Shown piece by piece: positions 10,074-21,085 of a stretch of 64,000 nt of DNA. Under the pieces are notes generated by a model, which worked only from the letters and a program-made list of their open reading frames with translations, made no database searches and was not told the DNA's origin. The stretch's first letter is position 1. Each line of letters opens with the position of its first letter. A program made the translations under genes and the position numbers. The DNA comes from Rhodeus uyekii (lineage: Eukaryota > Chordata > Actinopteri > Cypriniformes > Acheilognathidae): the NCBI GenBank assembly GCA_037043235.1, contig JAWRVZ010000469.1:175514-239513 (forward strand). Direction: 5' to 3'.

Positions 10074-10337
10074 TCAAGAATCCAAAAGTGCAGAAACTAA
10101 AATACGATGAAGATTAAAGTTCAAACACTCACAGTCTGGCTTTAGGATCTTCATACTGTCACATCTCTGACGCGTCTGTTCTCTTTCCTCTGGAGATCCA
10201 CTGGTTTGTGTCTCATTTCTGTCCTCCATTTTTCTCTCCATCTTCTTGTTTTCTGCTGCTCTGTGATTTCTGAGACTCCAGCTGTTTTCTGTGTGTGTGA
10301 TTTTCTTTCTACACTCCATTTGAATCTGTTGAATCAC
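10074..10337 (-). other. Exon-like frame, copy 1 (unknown gene family)
   Basis: The minus-strand frame includes ENKKMERKMEDRNETQ, TSGSPEEREQTRQRC and SMKILKPD. A related frame lies at 29932-30123; in the corresponding phase it keeps MEDRNETQTSGSPEEREQ. In both copies the stretch is preceded on the minus strand by an acceptor-like GATT(C/G)AACAG and followed by a donor-like ACT|GTGAGTGTTTG (10131-10137 here). A polar, charged leader exon of a local gene family fits. Fish NLR-type immune genes have short polar leader exons of this kind, but I cannot confirm that link and no downstream exon is visible here. Confidence 0.35.
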
Positions 10338-10449
10338 ACAGACAGAGTTGAATTAAAGCGATATCCATGACAGACAAATCCAGTCTGAGGACCTGAATCT
10401 CTGTGTTTGTTCTGTCAGACGGGAGAGAGCAGAGCGATGCATAAATGTA

Positions 10450-10530
10450 AATATAGAGTCATTTAGCAGATGCTTTTATCCGAAGCGACTTACATTGCAT
10501 TCAAGGAACATTGCAGCAGAATCAGACTAC
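10450..10530. mobile_element. Retroposon 3'-tail scrap
   Basis: Contains GCAGATGCTTTTATCCGAAG followed by CGACTTACATTGCATTCAAG. Similar scraps occur at 8770-8830, 19215-19290, 21015-21085, 41215-41260 and 46165-46205. In fish this motif is common in LINE/SINE 3' ends. Confidence 0.55.
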
Positions 10531-10589
10531 TAAGTCCTCTTACAAGCACATCATGGGTCCGGCAGGAGACAGATGTTAACGTCAGGACC

Positions 10590-11714
10590 TCAAACAAAAA
10601 GTGTGGGGGGGTGCCTGTGCCTGTGGGGGGGGGGGAGGGGCTGACCCTCAGACAGGGAGGGGCCGGCCCCCTGCGCGGCCTGAGAACTGGACCGGGGGCG
10701 CTGCGGTATGAACGATCTAAAAGCCGCTGAGCGCCTCCTCGCCCTCTTGAACCTCGAGACCACTGCCTCGACAGAGTTCCCAAAGAGTTCCCGAGGCGAG
10801 ACTGGTGCATCGAGAAGGAAAGCCCTCTCCCCTTTCCCGATGTCTGCCAGGTTTACCCAAAGATGTCTCTCCGTGACTACCATGGCTGCGAACAGCGAAG
10901 GCTGTCTGTTTGATAGCATGGAGAGCCAAATCCGTAGTTCTCGGTCAGCCGAGAACCCCTGGCCCTGATCCAGGTCTTTAAGCAGACCAGCCTAGTAAGC
11001 CCGCAGCACTGGCATAGTGTGCAAGACTGCGCCAGCCTGACCCGCTGCTGCATACGCCCTGCGGTTCAACCGCGACATTTCACGCAAAGGGGGGGGGGCG
11101 CCATCAACGCGGATGTCTCGCCCGCTGAGAGAGAACTCGCAAGCGACTCTTCGACCGGAGGCATTTTAACGTAACCATAATTCCGCGCGTCCTCCACATC
11201 AGCATAACTAGACTGAGTGGGAAAGATCGGCGCCTCAGTGTGGAGATCAGGGAGAAAAGGAAGGGCCGAATGAGGCTGATGTCTATGTCTCGCCATGAAG
11301 CGCTCATCTAACGGGTCGGCTCTCGCTTCCACAGCAAGTCAAAATCTCAGAGGAATCTTCGATATCCGCATCTTCCGTCTATCTTGACTCGCAGGGAGCG
11401 CAACCTCCCGCGAGGAGGAAGAGAGTGATGCGCTTCCCTCGAGAAGTGCGCTCGCATCATTCTCCAATGGCTGGGAAACGCTAACCCTCCCCAGCCTCTC
11501 GGATCCATCTGCGAGCCTCAGGAGCGCGGTTCCCGCCCGCCTCTGCTAGAGCAGAACGAGAACCCCCGGTGCAGACGGCTGTCCCGAAGTGATTACAATG
11601 CACACACACAGCTCCCTCGAGAACCGAGCATGCATGCGCTTCCCCAAGACACAAAACACGCACATCGTGAGTGTCATCGGGTGTCAGAAAATAGTTGCGT
11701 TCCTCACTGCCCAT
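10590..11714 (-). pseudogene. DIRS-like gag, frame-broken
   Basis: The minus-strand start at 11714 gives MGSEERNYFLTPDDTHD and a cysteine-containing VLCLGEAHA...CVHC stretch (frame 11481-11714). Coding then shifts to 11066-11332 (SALPFLPDLHTEAPIF, YADVEDARNYGYVKMP) and again to 10590-10919 (VTERHLWVNLADI, FLLDAPVSPRELFG). Each break changes frame, so no intact protein exists. The order of blocks agrees with gag-like ORF1 of vertebrate DIRS elements. In the living element this protein packages the RNA. Other frames here are shadows. Confidence 0.7.
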
Positions 11715-11786
11715 CGTGACTAACGATCACAGCAAACAAGCTTGTCTCCTGAAGATAAAAAGAGGATGACTTACTGTTCGGGTGCT

Positions 11787-11794
11787 CCTTTATA
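11787..11794 (-). promoter_or_regulatory. TATA box of the DIRS-like terminal repeat
   Basis: TATAAAGG reads on the minus strand about 75 bp upstream of the gag start at 11714, the expected place for the element promoter. The relative at 49530-49545 has a degraded version. Confidence 0.5.
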
Positions 11795-11999
11795 CCTGCA
11801 CCGCACCCGTGGTGGCGTCATAGGCAGCTGCCGGCCATTGTCAACTTCATTGCCGTGATTAGATGATTACTTCAGACACCTGTCACACCGAAGGTATTCC
11901 CCAAAGCGACCCCTAGTGGACGCAGTATCTCCCTTTCGAAAGGGAACTTGGTTGCTGCTGGAAGTGGTGTTAGGAGGCCTGTGTCTGTGTGGGTCCTAA

Positions 12000-12382
12000 C
12001 GCCCCAGTATAGTGACGGGGACACTGTACTGCAACAAGCACCGTCCTTCAGATGAGCCGTTAAACCGAGGTCCTGACTCTCTGTGGTCATTAAATATCCC
12101 AGGATGTCCTTCGCAAGAGTAGGGGTGTAACCCCGACATCCTGGCCAAATCTGCTCATTGGCTTTGGTCCATCATGGCCTCCTAATCCCCCCCCCCCCCC
12201 CATACTATAATTGCCTTCATCACTCTGTCTCCTCTCCACCAATAAGCTGATGTGGGGTGAGCGTTCTGGCGCATCATCCAGCTGCACATTGGTGGTGGTT
12301 GAGGAGATTTCCCCCCCCATACTATGTAAAGCGCTTTGAGCTCTGGAAAAGCGCTATATAAATGTAACGTATTATTATTACT
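12000..12382 (+). mobile_element. Non-LTR retroposon 3' end with (TTA)n tail
   Basis: Contains GGGGTGTAACCCCGACATCC, GGCCAAATCTGC and CATCATGGCCTCCTAA blocks, then TGTAAAGCGCTTTGAGCTC and GAAAAGCGCTATATAAATG, ending in ATTATTATTA. This is the familiar 3' end of a fish LINE/SINE family. A C-run at 12187-12200 interrupts it. The minus frame at 12090-12320 is incidental. Confidence 0.65.
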
Positions 12383-12630
12383 TCAAGGTATCAGTGTGCC
12401 TCATAGGGCGCCCTACTGAAGTGATGGTGCAACTGCCACTTGAGGACGGTCATCTAGCTTCTCCGCGTCCCGTCCAGAGACTCATGGAGGTTCAGGAGAT
12501 CTGGACGCGGGAGGCAGAGGACGCCCATCTCTGAGAAAGCAGGTTCTTCCTCAAAGGGAGAGAGGGGCTGCCGCCAGGAGCTTAAGGGGAGGGTTTGCTC
12601 TTTCCCCTAGTTGATCTGAAGTCCCAGCTG
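12383..12630. other. GC-rich repeat-like block, unidentified
   Basis: GC-rich DNA unlike its AT-rich neighbours (for example GGACGCGGGAGGCAGAGGAC). It could be another DIRS-like internal fragment, given that company, but no coherent frame supports this. Confidence 0.3.
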
Positions 12631-14156
12631 GGCAGGAGCTGGAGCACAAGATCCCTGTGATGGCATTACTGTTCTCACGAGTGCGCAAGGAGACAGATCA
12701 GGGCATAGGAGAGGGGGATCCACCTCTCTCTCTCTCTGGGTATTGGAGTGTTTTATATGTGCTGAAGCACAGGGAAGCTGCAGCTGTAAATGAGCGGAAA
12801 GGACCAGCAGAAACCACAGCTGAAGCACCGGCACTCGCAGCACGCTTAGAGACTTCCTGCACTCGTGAACACACAACACATGAGACGTTCAGAGACTTAA
12901 CACGACGAGTTTGTTTTTGAACGAGCGAGGAGGATTTTTCTCAACATGTGCTGATGTCGAGGCTGTTTGAGAGTTTTTAGTCTTTCTGAACCCAAGACTC
13001 AAATGATCTTTGCAGTTTCTCTGCAAGTCTTTGTCACTCAAACTACAAGAAAATAAAACTACTCATTAAAGAAGAATTAGAAATCGAATTATGAATTTAG
13101 AAATAGATGAAGAAGATGAAGAAAGAGTTTATAAAATCACACTGAATATATGAAGAAAGTTTTTGATGGTCCAGAAATATTCCTGCAATGCATTAATTTC
13201 TCTTGTATTCTGTTTCTGCATACATTTCTATAAAAATACAGATATAATCTAGAGTTAAAGTGAAATTTAATATCTGTTAGTGACACATTTATCGTTCTTC
13301 TTCTCTATAATACACAAAACTGTTCACTAACATCACTGTTCAAGCATTTAGTAAAGAGTATTTTAATAATAAAGATAAGTGTTTATTCACCTCGTGAAGA
13401 GCTGGAAAGAGAGAATCTCCTCTGAGAGACGGAGGACGAGATCTGAGGTTTATCTTACAGCTTCAGCTCCACCTACAGACTTTATGTGCTTTATTACGAC
13501 ACAATCTGACAGAACAGGATTGGTTTTGCTGTGAGTGTTAAACATCCACAGATTTCATTAAATTACATCTCATTTTTTAAACCCAATTATGCAGATGCCA
13601 CATTCATCACAATATCTCTCAAACCACAGTTTCCCCTCAGATCTTCAAGATAAATATTGCTTCAGTGTCACAAATGCAGCATTCAGATGTGAGAAACCAT
13701 CAATGTTACGATGATGAGAGTTTTGTGGTAAAGTCTGCAGCACAGATGCATTATATATGGGTCAGAAAGCTGTGCTGGAGATCATTGATGTTCACAGGAA
13801 GACGGTGAGCTTTTAGTGTCTTATTTTCTGCAGAGATCTTCTCTCATATGCAGAGGAAGGGTTTGGATTCACTCAAGATCATCACTAGAGCAGATTCAGT
13901 TCAAGTTGCTGCTTGAAAGTCAGTCATGTTTCTGTCATTGTCCACAATCTTAAACTGGCCTGGTGTTTCTAATATAGTATTTCATTTTTTTTCTTGTAAA
14001 AAGTACTAACATTTCTTACTGTGTGAACAATATTAGTCATTTTATATAATATTATATAATGTGAGCACAGGAATACGTCTGAAATCTTTTTCCAAACATT
14101 TGCTTCCATGAACCAGTAAAAAGCATTTAATGCATGAAATATTCCAGTCAATTGTT
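12631..14156. other. Non-coding region
   Basis: The 86-90 codon frames at 12607-12920 on the two strands overlap each other and show no domain. From 13000 to 14150 the sequence is AT-rich with no credible frame; 13390-13480 contains AG-rich text that could be exonic but has no supporting frame. Confidence 0.45.
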
Positions 14157-14822
14157 AGTCAAGTCAAGTCACCTTTATTTATATAGCGCTTTTTACAATG
14201 TAGATTGTTTCAAAGCAGCTTTACAGGAAAAACAATATAAACAAAGTTTGTTTGGCTGAACAGAAGCCCCAAAAGAGCAGGCGAATCAATACAATTGATG
14301 AATTTTAAGTGTTAAGTTTCCCCAACTGAGCAAGCCATAGGCGACAGCGGCAAGAACCAAAACTCCGGCAGGTGACGTAACGAATGAAGAATAGAATGGA
14401 GAAAAAACCTTGGGAGAAATCAGGCTCAGTCGGGGGACCAGTTCTCCTCTGGCCAACAGCCAAACAGTGCATGATTATTATACAACAATTCAAGTCTAAA
14501 AGGAAGTCCAATTTGGTCCGGTTGGAGATGGGTTCATGATCGTCACAGGGGAGGGTCCAGTAGAGTCACGGTCTCCGCAGACACTTCAGGGCAGTGCTGT
14601 GCTCGTGTCCAGGTCCTTCATCTGATCTGGATACGGCCCGGATCCGGCTGACCACAGTAACCTCGGAATAAACAGAGACCAATATCAGCGTAGATGCCAT
14701 TCTTCTTCTTATGTATCGAGTACATCAGGTGTTATGGGAATGTTCCCGGTTCCGGCTTATCTAAATTATGCAGCCTAACAATCATTTTACATGATTTGGA
14801 TTAAAAATGTATGTATAATGTG

Positions 14823-15989
14823 TTATGTGTATGCCAGGTTGAAGAGATGTGTTTTTAGTCTACATTTAAACTGACAGAGTGTGTCTGCTTCCCGAACTGT
14901 AATAGGAAGACTGTTCCAGAGTTTAGGAGCTAAATAGGAAAAGGATCGCCCGCCAGCAGTTGACTTTGATATTCTAGGTATTATAAGCTGGTCAGTATTT
15001 TGGGATCGCAATAGACGTGAAGGACTATAATGTGTTAAGAGATCGCTCAAGTACTGTGGAGCTAAACCATTTAATGCTTTGTAAGTAATTAGCAAGATTT
15101 TAAAATGTATTCGGTGTTTAATAGGAAGCCAGTGCAGGTTTGACAGAACTGGGCTAATATGCTCATACTTCCTGGTTCTAGTAAGAACTCGAGCTGCTGC
15201 ATTTTGGACCAGCTGGAATTTGTTTAATAAGCATGCAGGGCAACCACCTAGTAGAGCATTACAATAATCTAGCCTTGAACTCATGAACGCATGAACTAAC
15301 TTTTCCGCATTTGTCTTAGAGAGCATATGTCGCAATTTAGATATATTTTTAAGATGGAAGAACGCCGTTTTACAGATGCTAGAAACATGGCTTTCAAATG
15401 AAAGATTGGTATCAAAGAGCACACCCAGGTTTCTAACTGACGACGAAGACTTGACAGAGCAGCCATCGAGTGTTAGGCAGTAGTCTAGATTATTACGTGC
15501 AGAACTTTTTGGTCTAATAATTAGAATCTCTGTTTTTTCAGAATTAAGCAGTAGAAAGTTATTAGTCATCCACTTTTTTATATCAGTTATGCATTCTGTT
15601 AATTTAGTGAATTTGTTCGTTTCATCAGGATGGGAAGAAATATAGAGCTGAGTATCATCAGCGTAACAATGAAAGCTAATGCCATGCTTCCTAATAACTG
15701 CACCCAAAGGAAGCATGTACAGGGTGAAAAGCAATGGTCCTAGTACTGAACCCTGAGGAACTCCATACTGAACCCCTGACCGATATGACATCTCCTCATT
15801 TACTGCTACAAACTGATAACGGTCAGATAAGTATGACTTGAACCAGGCTAATGCAACTCCACTAATGCCAACATAATTTTCAAGTCTATTCAGAAGGATT
15901 TTGTGGTCGATTGTATCAAATGCAGCACTAAGGTCCAGTAACACTAACAAGAGAGATACAACCACGATCAGATGATAAGAGCAAATCAT
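14823..15989 (-). pseudogene. L2 reverse transcriptase fragment, copy 2
   Basis: A 388-codon frame with AAFDTIDH (Asp at about residue 25), GVPQGSVLGP (about 76-85) and intact YADDTQLY (YADD at about 109-112), then SRLDYCNALL and the C-terminal APKLWNSLP and FKCRLKTHLF blocks. The first ~15 residues differ from copy 1 because one extra base near 15950 shifts the frame, so the apparent start is an artefact. The catalytic residues of the palm are all present, but the upstream part of ORF2 is in another frame. Confidence 0.9.
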
Positions 15990-16070
15990 TTGTAACTCTA
16001 ATGAGAGCAGTCTCAGTACTATGATATGGTCTAAATCCTGACTGGAAATCCTCGTAGATGCTGTTTCTTT

Positions 16071-16814
16071 CTAGAAAGGAACATAGTTGTGAAGATATTG
16101 CCTTATCTTTGACAAGAAAGGTAGATTCGATATCGGTCTGTAATTAACTAATTCTGTAGGATCAAATTGTGGTTTTTTAATAAGCGGTTTAATTACGGCC
16201 AGCTTAAAGGTTTTTGGTACGTATCCTAATGACAGAGAAGAATTAATTATATTAAGAATAGGATCTATGATCTCTGGAAGCACCTCTTTCAGTAGCTTAG
16301 TTGGTATTGGGTCTAGCATACATGTTGTTGATTTTGATGATTTAACGAGTTTAGACAATTCTTCCTCCCCAATAGCAATGAAGGAGTGGAATTTTTCTTC
16401 AGGGACACTAAAATTTACTGTATTTTGGAATATTGTAGTAGACGGTTGCATGGTTATAATTTTCTCTCTAATATTATGAATTTTGCAAGTAAAGAAGTCC
16501 ATGAAGTCATTACTGCTGTGCTGATTTAAAGCATCTGGGGTTGAGGCTTTATTTCTTGTTAATTTAGTCACTGTATCAAATAAATACCTAGGGTTGTATT
16601 TGTTTTCTTCTAAGAGGGTAGAAAAGTAAGTAGATCTAGCTGATCTTAAGGCCTTTCTGAATGCAATAGAGCTGTCTTTCCATGAAATGCGAAAAACCTC
16701 TAGCTTAGTTTTTTTCCAGCTCCGCTCCATTTTTCTGGCTGCTCTCTTGAGAGCCCGGGTGTGCTCGTTGTACCACGGTGTTGGACTATTTTCTTTAATC
16801 GTCTTTAAGCGCAA
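16071..16814 (-). pseudogene. L2 ORF2 N-terminal RT and linker fragment, copy 2
   Basis: A 247-codon frame with WYNEHTRALKRAARKMER, FFTCKIHNIREKI and FDPTELVNYRPISNLPF. The last is the start of the RT domain (the YRPISNL motif). After SKI the frame runs into RQYLHNYVPF and a stop; the true continuation is in another frame. The same break is found at the matching place in copy 1. Confidence 0.85.
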
Positions 16815-17029
16815 CGGAGCAACAGTGTCTAAAGTGCTGGAAAAGAGAGAGTTTATAGTTTCTGTTGCAACATCAAGTTCTTCTAGGCTATCTGGGATGT
16901 TAAGTAGATGAAACAGATCAGGAAGATTATTTATAAAGCTATCTTTTGTGTTAGTCTACTATATTTATAACAGGGAGTTAGTTTTTCGACTTTGGCTAAA
17001 GGTAATCTAGTCAAGACCTTTAAATTGTG

Positions 17030-17405
17030 TTTCATCACTCACTTCATCTCGATTGGATTACTGTAACTCATTTTGGCCCTGGATTATATTAGTGATGTTA
17101 TCGGTCCATAAACAGCCTCTCTTCATTAAGATCTTGAGATCTTTATCTGTCTCTCAATCTCTGTGTAAATCAAAAGGAGTTTTCTCTGTAGTTTCTCTGG
17201 ATTTTCTCCATCTGAACATCAGAGCTTCTCCATCACTGAATGCTTTTAAATCCACTTTAAAGAGTTTTTACTGGCTAGTGTTCGAGTGATGCTGTCTATG
17301 CTTGTGTATATTTGTATTTTGATAGATTTTCTTACATTTCCAATTTATTTATAACGTAAAGCACTTTTGTTAATCTTGTGCTATAGAAATAAAACTTGAC
17401 TTGAT
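17030..17405 (+). mobile_element. L2-type LINE 3' fragment in opposite orientation
   Basis: The plus strand reads SSRLDYCNS (the L2 RT C-terminal motif) at about 17043-17070, then SPSLNAFKSTLKSFYWL near 17220-17280. A 3' UTR with AATAAAACTTGACTTGA follows at 17388-17404. The tail units match those of the minus-strand copies. It is 5'-truncated and internally deleted, and lies tail-out next to copy 2. Confidence 0.75.
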
Positions 17406-17541
17406 ATAAGAAATTCTAGATGAATCAAGAACCACAGAAATATCTTTTTGTACTAATTTGTTTTAATACTGTTTAATACTGTAACTGTTTTTAATTATGA
17501 TTTTATATTTGGAATATGTTTTATATATATAATACGTGTGG

Positions 17542-17849
17542 TAAACTGTCAGGGTGTGTGGAAGAGCATGAGACGAGGACTCAATGGTGCAGATGAGTGG
17601 GGATTTTATTCATAACAAAACAAAATAAAAACTGAACAAAAGCCACCCCGAAGTGGAAAAACCAGACTAGAACACGAACTTGACTTGACACGACACTTGA
17701 CTTGAATAAGGACTGCATGACAACCTTACAACGACGAGAAACCAGTAAACCTCAGAGTGGTTTTGTTTGAGTCTTGTTTATTTCTGTTAATAAATTGTCT
17801 TCCCCCTTGCAATTGGGTCCTCGCATCCTTCCCGTATCCTGACATAAAC
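17542..17849. mobile_element. Solo LTR-like element with 5-bp target duplication
   Basis: The element at 17547-17844 (298 bp) begins TGTCAGGG and ends ATCCTGACA. It is flanked by TAAAC at 17542-17546 and again at 17845-17849. Each half has an outward-reading AATAAA-type signal and a GAGGAC(T/C)CAAT block (17575 forward; 17810 inverted), so its ends resemble two LTR 3' ends facing away from each other. Orientation is therefore uncertain. Confidence 0.65.
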
Positions 17850-19205
17850 ATGGACAATACAGGAACGTTTATGAAGGCATGGATTCATCTAAAAGGATCT
17901 TTAGAAATGGCTGATATGTAAAAATGCTCAAATAATTTACATAAAACTGTTGTCTGTTGTGATGTTGATTCCAGAGCAGATTATTTTATACCATAAACAG
18001 TATTTTAATCTGAAATCTAATAAATCACAGAAGAGTTTGTCGCCTCAAGTAAAGTTTGGCTGTTGAAATGTTTTGCGCTTATTAGTTTTTCCACGCGATG
18101 GAAACCCTCAAATCTGTAAATCTGCTGTTTACAAACTGTGTGTATATGCTTTATTTATCAGAGATCAATCTTGGTAACTTTCATCATGTCTGATATGAAA
18201 TGAACACTTGTAGATTACGCACGTAATGTTTTCACATCATGATATTTTATGTAATGAATGGATGAAGCCTGTAGACTCAAGGAAACACAATATCAGCAAC
18301 ACATTATTACACACATACTGAATAACAAAGACATTTAGAGTTTAATAATGTTCATTTGTTTAAACATAAAACTCACATCTAACAATACAAGACATAATAA
18401 AAATCTAAAACTAGATACAGTAGTATTCAAAATTAACTTTTTTACTTGGTCACGCTGGAGTATCCGGCTATATAATAAAAAAGTAGAGTGGAGTTGGGTT
18501 ATGTCGACGGCCTCGGGGGGCAAAAAAGCGTTGAGATAACCGATGATCGAGATAACCAACAGTCAATATGGTGATTAGTTTGATGACGTGATCAGCATGC
18601 TATAAAAATGTACATACACTGTATATGTTTGCTATCAATAAAAGGCATATGTGCAGCAACTAACAGCAGAGATTTACCAGAATACAATAAACCTTTTAAT
18701 CATATTCTCCAGCATTGCAACATTCAATCCGCAGTGGTGCTGAGCAGAGCGCACGTCAGAACAGAAGCAGAGTGTGTTTGCGTTTGTGTGTGTTCATCTA
18801 AGCCTCACACTCATTGGTCGGTAACCGCTCGTCAATGTCAAAATATTTGAGAAAACCAATCAAATCAGAGAAGGCTTTATGTCACACAGCTGTGAGTGTT
18901 TGGGATGCGGCAGCTCTCGCTGCTCTTGAGAAGAGTCAGAACGATATGTGCTTTCACTTCAGAGAGTCTCCAATAACTCCAGATAAAGTCGTTAGTCGTC
19001 ACTTTTTTTTGAAAATGTGTTGCTAGAGTGGTCTGAATACTCGCTAAATATTAGCGACAAAGGCGCCAAGTTGGCATCACTGTGAAAAATGATATATTAG
19101 CCAATAAATCTAAATTATTATTTTTTTGTTTATGAGAGCCTGATTTCAAAAACAAGTCTCAGCATTAAATCCATGTCTCAAAAACACAATTATGATTTTC
19201 TCATT
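17850..19205. other. Non-coding region
   Basis: AT-rich; frames of 60-80 codons (18335-19026) overlap on opposite strands and show no domain. No RNA gene or transposon is recognised. Confidence 0.45.
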
Positions 19206-19209
19206 GAAA

Positions 19210-19290
19210 ATGTTTGTTTATGCATTTGGCAGACACTTTTATCCAAAGAGACGTACATTGCATTCAAAGAACACATTGAATCAGTTCCAA
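19210..19290 (+). mobile_element. Retroposon 3'-tail scrap
   Basis: TTGGCAGACACTTTTATCC and ACATTGCATTCAAAGAACAC, the same motif as at 10450 and 21015. Confidence 0.5.
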
Positions 19291-19429
19291 TTAATATATA
19301 CATTTATTCATTATGAATTAATACATTATTCATCAGCTATATTATATCAATATACAAATTCTCTTATCGGGATGATAAATGATGTGTTATTAACAAAGTT
19401 CGGGAGGAGCACGTTCAAATGATTAACAC

Positions 19430-19700
19430 AATCAACTCGTCATCAGCAATTACACCTCATCCTATCAGCAGGAGAGGAAGCATGTATATATAGAGATGTT
19501 TGACTCACCTACAGCTCTGATATTTTTCGGCATCCCTCCACCACCCCAACTCCTCACACTTAATTGTTCCTATCAAAGTCAGGATACGGGGGGAGTGTTC
19601 CAGGTTCGGGCTGAATACCGAGCTCGGAGCCCTCTCCTCGGACAGCTCGCCAAATACGCTTACCATTCATTGCTCCTGAATCATTCGTAAGTGTGAACTC
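19430..19700 (+). other. TATA-bearing unidentified segment
   Basis: TATATATAG at 19484-19492 precedes a GC-richer stretch with a 64-codon frame (19496-19690). The frame ends next to a donor-like CATTC|GTAAGTG. This could be a promoter plus first exon or an LTR; neither is proven. Confidence 0.25.
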
Positions 19701-19853
19701 GTGAACTATAACATTAAAAATGAACAAATGTTGCCTGATACTGTTACACTGTTACACATTTGTAATGACGGTCCTCTGTAGGCGAGTTGAACTGAACCCA
19801 AATGACCAAATGCAAAATAAAGACCTGAAACATAAACACAAACATACGAGCAT

Positions 19854-19960
19854 GAACACGTGAAAATGAGCATGAACTCGAATGTGTGAACCCATGAGTA
19901 TGAACACGTGAAAATGAGCATGAACTCGAATGTGTGAACCCATGAGTATGAACACGTGGG
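19854..19960. repeat. 48-bp tandem repeat, about 2.2 copies
   Basis: Units start at 19854, 19902 and 19950 with GAACACGTG; each unit also contains AAATGAGCATGAACTCG. The surrounding 19840-19995 is rich in diverged TGAAC(A/T)CG text, so the tandem probably grew from a shorter motif. Frames on the minus strand are repetitive by-products. Confidence 0.85.
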
Positions 19961-19994
19961 CTCGTGAACATGAAGGTTCATGCATGAACTCGTG

Positions 19995-21000
19995 GTTCAA
20001 AACACACCAGTAAGTCCAGCTCTTAATGGCTGAAGAAAAACCATATTTTGGAGTGGTCAAAGTCAAAGTCCTGACCTTAATCCTATTGCTGACCATGACC
20101 TTTAAAGGGAAGTATATCAAATGGATGAATATAAATGATCATCTCACACATTGTTGATCTGTATTCAGACGTTTTGTATTTGCAGCAGAATGTTTTCTAT
20201 GCCATAGTGTATTTACATAATAGCAAATCGTTCATAATACACATAGATTTATAAATATAAAGTGATTTAGATGAAATCTCACCTTTCAAGAAACATGGAA
20301 ACAAATTGACCAAACATAAAAATAAACTTTTACTGTAAATTTATTTCATAAGTCTTTTTCTTTACCAAATAAACAATATATTTATTATTCACAGTCACTA
20401 AAATATTAAGCAAAAAGGCAGAAAAATTCAAAATACATGGCGATATTTAGCAAGCATGTAAATCGCATCGATGTAGTATTTACTGGAAACATCACTAGAT
20501 TCTGAACATCAGACGCATTACTCAAAACTAACAGCTCTTGCGTTTCATTCTGACAAACATTCATATCCTGATCATGTGGGGAAACACTGACATATAAACT
20601 CTTACAAAATCATGACTCAGTGTTTTGAGGTGCAAATGTATTTCTGTCTCGTTTGATTATATTACACATAAAATATAAAACACAAAACTGCAGCACTTCT
20701 GGGACGGTGTTTCCCATAATCGGTATAAAAGACAGATTTGTGTTTGAGTTATGTGGCATCATTTGATTTCAAATGTGAAATCTCAATCTGTACGATTCAT
20801 GTTAAAATGCTCAGTCATGACTGTCAGTCAAAGCACGACTTGTTCTGCGTATGCGTGTAAACGCGTCTACTTCTGGTCTATGTGATAAATGTGACTGAAG
20901 CATGTGACTCTGATGCATTTCATCTTTTTTAAAACAGAACCGTCTTCTTTGCTCTGTATGATATAAGATAGCACTGAGTTCTGACTTCTGTTTTTAGATC
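19995..21000. other. Non-coding region
   Basis: AT-rich without frames of interest. The stretch 20465-20560 resembles 35380-35450 (AACAGCTCTTGCGTTTCAT). A block at 20933-20995 (AACCGTCTTCTTTGCTC) reappears inverted at 23884-23942. Confidence 0.45.
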
Positions 21001-21014
21001 AAACTTCACTGATT

Positions 21015-21085
21015 TTACATTTATGCAATGTGGCAGACACTTTTATCCAAAGCGACTTACATTGCATTCAAGGAACACATTTAAT
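21015..21085 (+). mobile_element. Retroposon 3'-tail scrap
   Basis: TGGCAGACACTTTTATCCAA, then GCGACTTACATTGCATTCAA, matching the scraps at 10450 and 19210. Confidence 0.5.

Larger units (their letters stand above)
10545..11990 (-). mobile_element. DIRS-like retrotransposon, 5' part (terminal repeat plus gag)
   Basis: On the minus strand a promoter-bearing terminal region (11990 down to 11715) is followed by gag-like coding sequence down to about 10590. The element stops near 10545, so the reverse transcriptase, RNase H, methyltransferase and tyrosine recombinase of the family are missing. The terminal region contains CGACCCCTAGTGGACGCAG on the plus strand, also present at 50307-50330. The sequence is distinctly GC-richer than its surroundings. 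DIRS identity rests on recognising the gag protein pattern. Confidence 0.7.
14157..16965 (-). mobile_element. L2-clade LINE, copy 2, longer
   Basis: Same family and orientation as copy 1, with 3' end at 14157 showing tandem GACTT units and the GCGCTATATAA element. It keeps a longer 3' UTR (14160-14820) and extends about 500 bp further 5' than copy 1, but still lacks the endonuclease. The 5' limit near 16965 is approximate. Over shared sequence it differs from copy 1 at only a small fraction of positions. Confidence 0.9.

Noticed and set aside
12607..12920. Frames of about 90 codons on both strands
   Set aside because: They overlap each other, show no domain and lie in an unidentified GC-rich block.
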